Below the pieces are notes generated by a model. It was given only the letters and a program-made list of their open reading frames with translations. It was not told the DNA's origin and did not search any database. A program made the translations under genes and the position numbers. Shown piece after piece: positions 12,281 through 13,017 of a stretch of DNA of 13,017 nucleotides; the stretch's first letter is position 1, and every line of letters begins with the position of its first letter. The stretch is from UBA7236 sp043727235 (GTDB lineage: Bacteria > Bacteroidota > Bacteroidia > Chitinophagales > BACL12). The stretch spans positions 1 to 13,017 of the forward strand of contig JAYSYX010000104.1 of the NCBI GenBank assembly GCA_043727235.1, read 5' to 3'.

Positions 12281-13017
12281 TTATAATAAAACATTTCCGT
12301 TCTCAACCTTTGCCGAAAAGTCGGTGAATTCAACGCTTAGAATTATCAGATCACATATGCCCGCAAGATAACTGTGCATATTCATTTTTACATTTGAGGC
12401 CTCAGGGGCAGGTGAATGCCAGGAAGCTGTTGTCATTCCTCCATGAAAAACATGACCCAATCCCCAGGTTTTTTCCGTTAATGCAAAATATATGGGAGAA
12501 TAGAAATCCACTATTATAGGTGTAACACCTCCTCCGGAAACATAGGCATGGGTATAGGATGTTCCGGTCATGCTGGTAACTGTTGGAGTAAAGGGACCAA
12601 TCCAGATAGGATGTGCGGTTGCGCCAACATCCACAATTGCATAACTCGACCAAAAATATGGATACCAGAGCAATACCCCTCCGAAACCGTATGACATTCC
12701 GTTTCCTATATTCGGAGCGGCATTCATAAATAAACTTCCTCCGTCATATACCCATTGTTCAATCAGGATCTTGTTTGTTATGAAAAAGGATTCCATTAGG
12801 TTTGTATGGCCGTCACCGCCTTCCATATAAACATAACATGTATTATCGTTAAAGATGGAAGCCGCTACCGCTGTCTCGTAGTAGTTCAGAGTCCATCCAC
12901 CTACGCCAAAAACAGCATCAAGTTCAGTGGGATTTGCATTATCGTATGGAGCCCAACCACAGCACCATGGTTCATCTATATTTCCTCTTAAATAATATAC
13001 TTCGGTAGCCTGCGCGT
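12281..13017 (-). CDS. Exported protein with GATase1-like fold (inferred), N-terminus outside window, ends at premature TAA
   Basis: The frame is open to the right edge and 245 residues are visible. The first visible residues AQATEVYYLRG look like the end of a signal peptide and start of the mature chain, so little is probably missing. Further on are CYVYMEGGDGHTN (about 59-71), LIEQWVYDGGSLFMNAAP (about 82-99), VTSMTGTSYTHAYVSGGGVTP, KTWGLGHVFHGGMTTASWHSP and VKMNMHSYLAGI. This pattern (a GGD turn, an x-x-W-V-x-x-G-G-x-L helix-strand, a final G-x-G-x-x-x-x-G-G-M block) resembles glutamine-amidotransferase-like (ThuA/GATase1-type) domains found in Bacteroidota secreted proteins, but the assignment is tentative and I see no sure catalytic triad. 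The last residues SVEFTDFSAKVENGNVLL lead into a linker that the TAA interrupts. The truncated product would lack its T9SS sorting domain. Confidence 0.72.
   Translation of the reverse strand, partial: AQATEVYYLRGNIDEPWCCGWAPYDNANPTELDAVFGVGGWTLNYYETAVAASIFNDNTCYVYMEGGDGHTNLMESFFITNKILIEQWVYDGGSLFMNAAPNIGNGMSYGFGGVLLWYPYFWSSYAIVDVGATAHPIWIGPFTPTVTSMTGTSYTHAYVSGGGVTPIIVDFYSPIYFALTEKTWGLGHVFHGGMTTASWHSPAPEASNVKMNMHSYLAGICDLIILSVEFTDFSAKVENGNVLL

Overview
The window is AT-rich and looks like chromosomal DNA of a Bacteroidota bacterium (Flavobacteriia, Saprospiria or Chitinophagia type; I cannot go further). The grounds are a type IX secretion (T9SS) C-terminal sorting domain, a secreted Asp-box (VPS10/sortilin-like) protein of a Bacteroidota type, a small LolA-like periplasmic protein, Shine-Dalgarno-poor starts in A/T-rich leaders, and candidate promoters of the Bacteroidota TTG / TAnnTTTG form.

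Layout. 1-779: 3' part of a membrane acyltransferase (+). 780-3850: a repeat-rich region with only small genes. It holds a ~50-bp degenerate array (847-1210), two units of the same family in reverse orientation (1265-1333), a cold-shock protein with its terminator (1511-1775, -), a possible structured leader (1795-1911), a 13-bp minisatellite (1995-2124), a hexamer array (2194-2235), a 47-bp-spaced repeat pair (2266-2338), a GCC/GGC hairpin (2404-2429), two small hypothetical genes (2499-2804 and 2895-3098, +), and three heptamer arrays (3102-3188, 3233-3281, 3784-3853) around a four-helix-bundle (S23/IVP family) gene (3269-3634, -). I see nothing convincing in 780-846, 1334-1477, 2125-2193, 2339-2403 or 3635-3783.

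3930-6656: two + strand exported proteins, an outer-membrane beta-barrel and a 668-residue exported amidohydrolase, separated by a strong terminator. 6685-11608: four - strand genes. In transcription order these are a CX4CH cytochrome-like lipoprotein, a LolA-like periplasmic protein, a 1025-residue Asp-box exported protein and a small cytoplasmic conserved protein. Strong terminators close the first two units; the last two genes are 45 bp apart and may be co-transcribed. 11816-13017: a - strand T9SS-exported protein whose frame is cut by one in-frame TAA at 12281-12283, separating the enzyme-like body from its sorting domain.

Most protein genes encode envelope or exported proteins. I see no single pathway linking them. 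The distinctive part of the window is the density and variety of short repeats in the first 4 kb and the nonsense codon in the T9SS cargo gene. I found no rRNA, tRNA, CRISPR array, transposase or phage gene.
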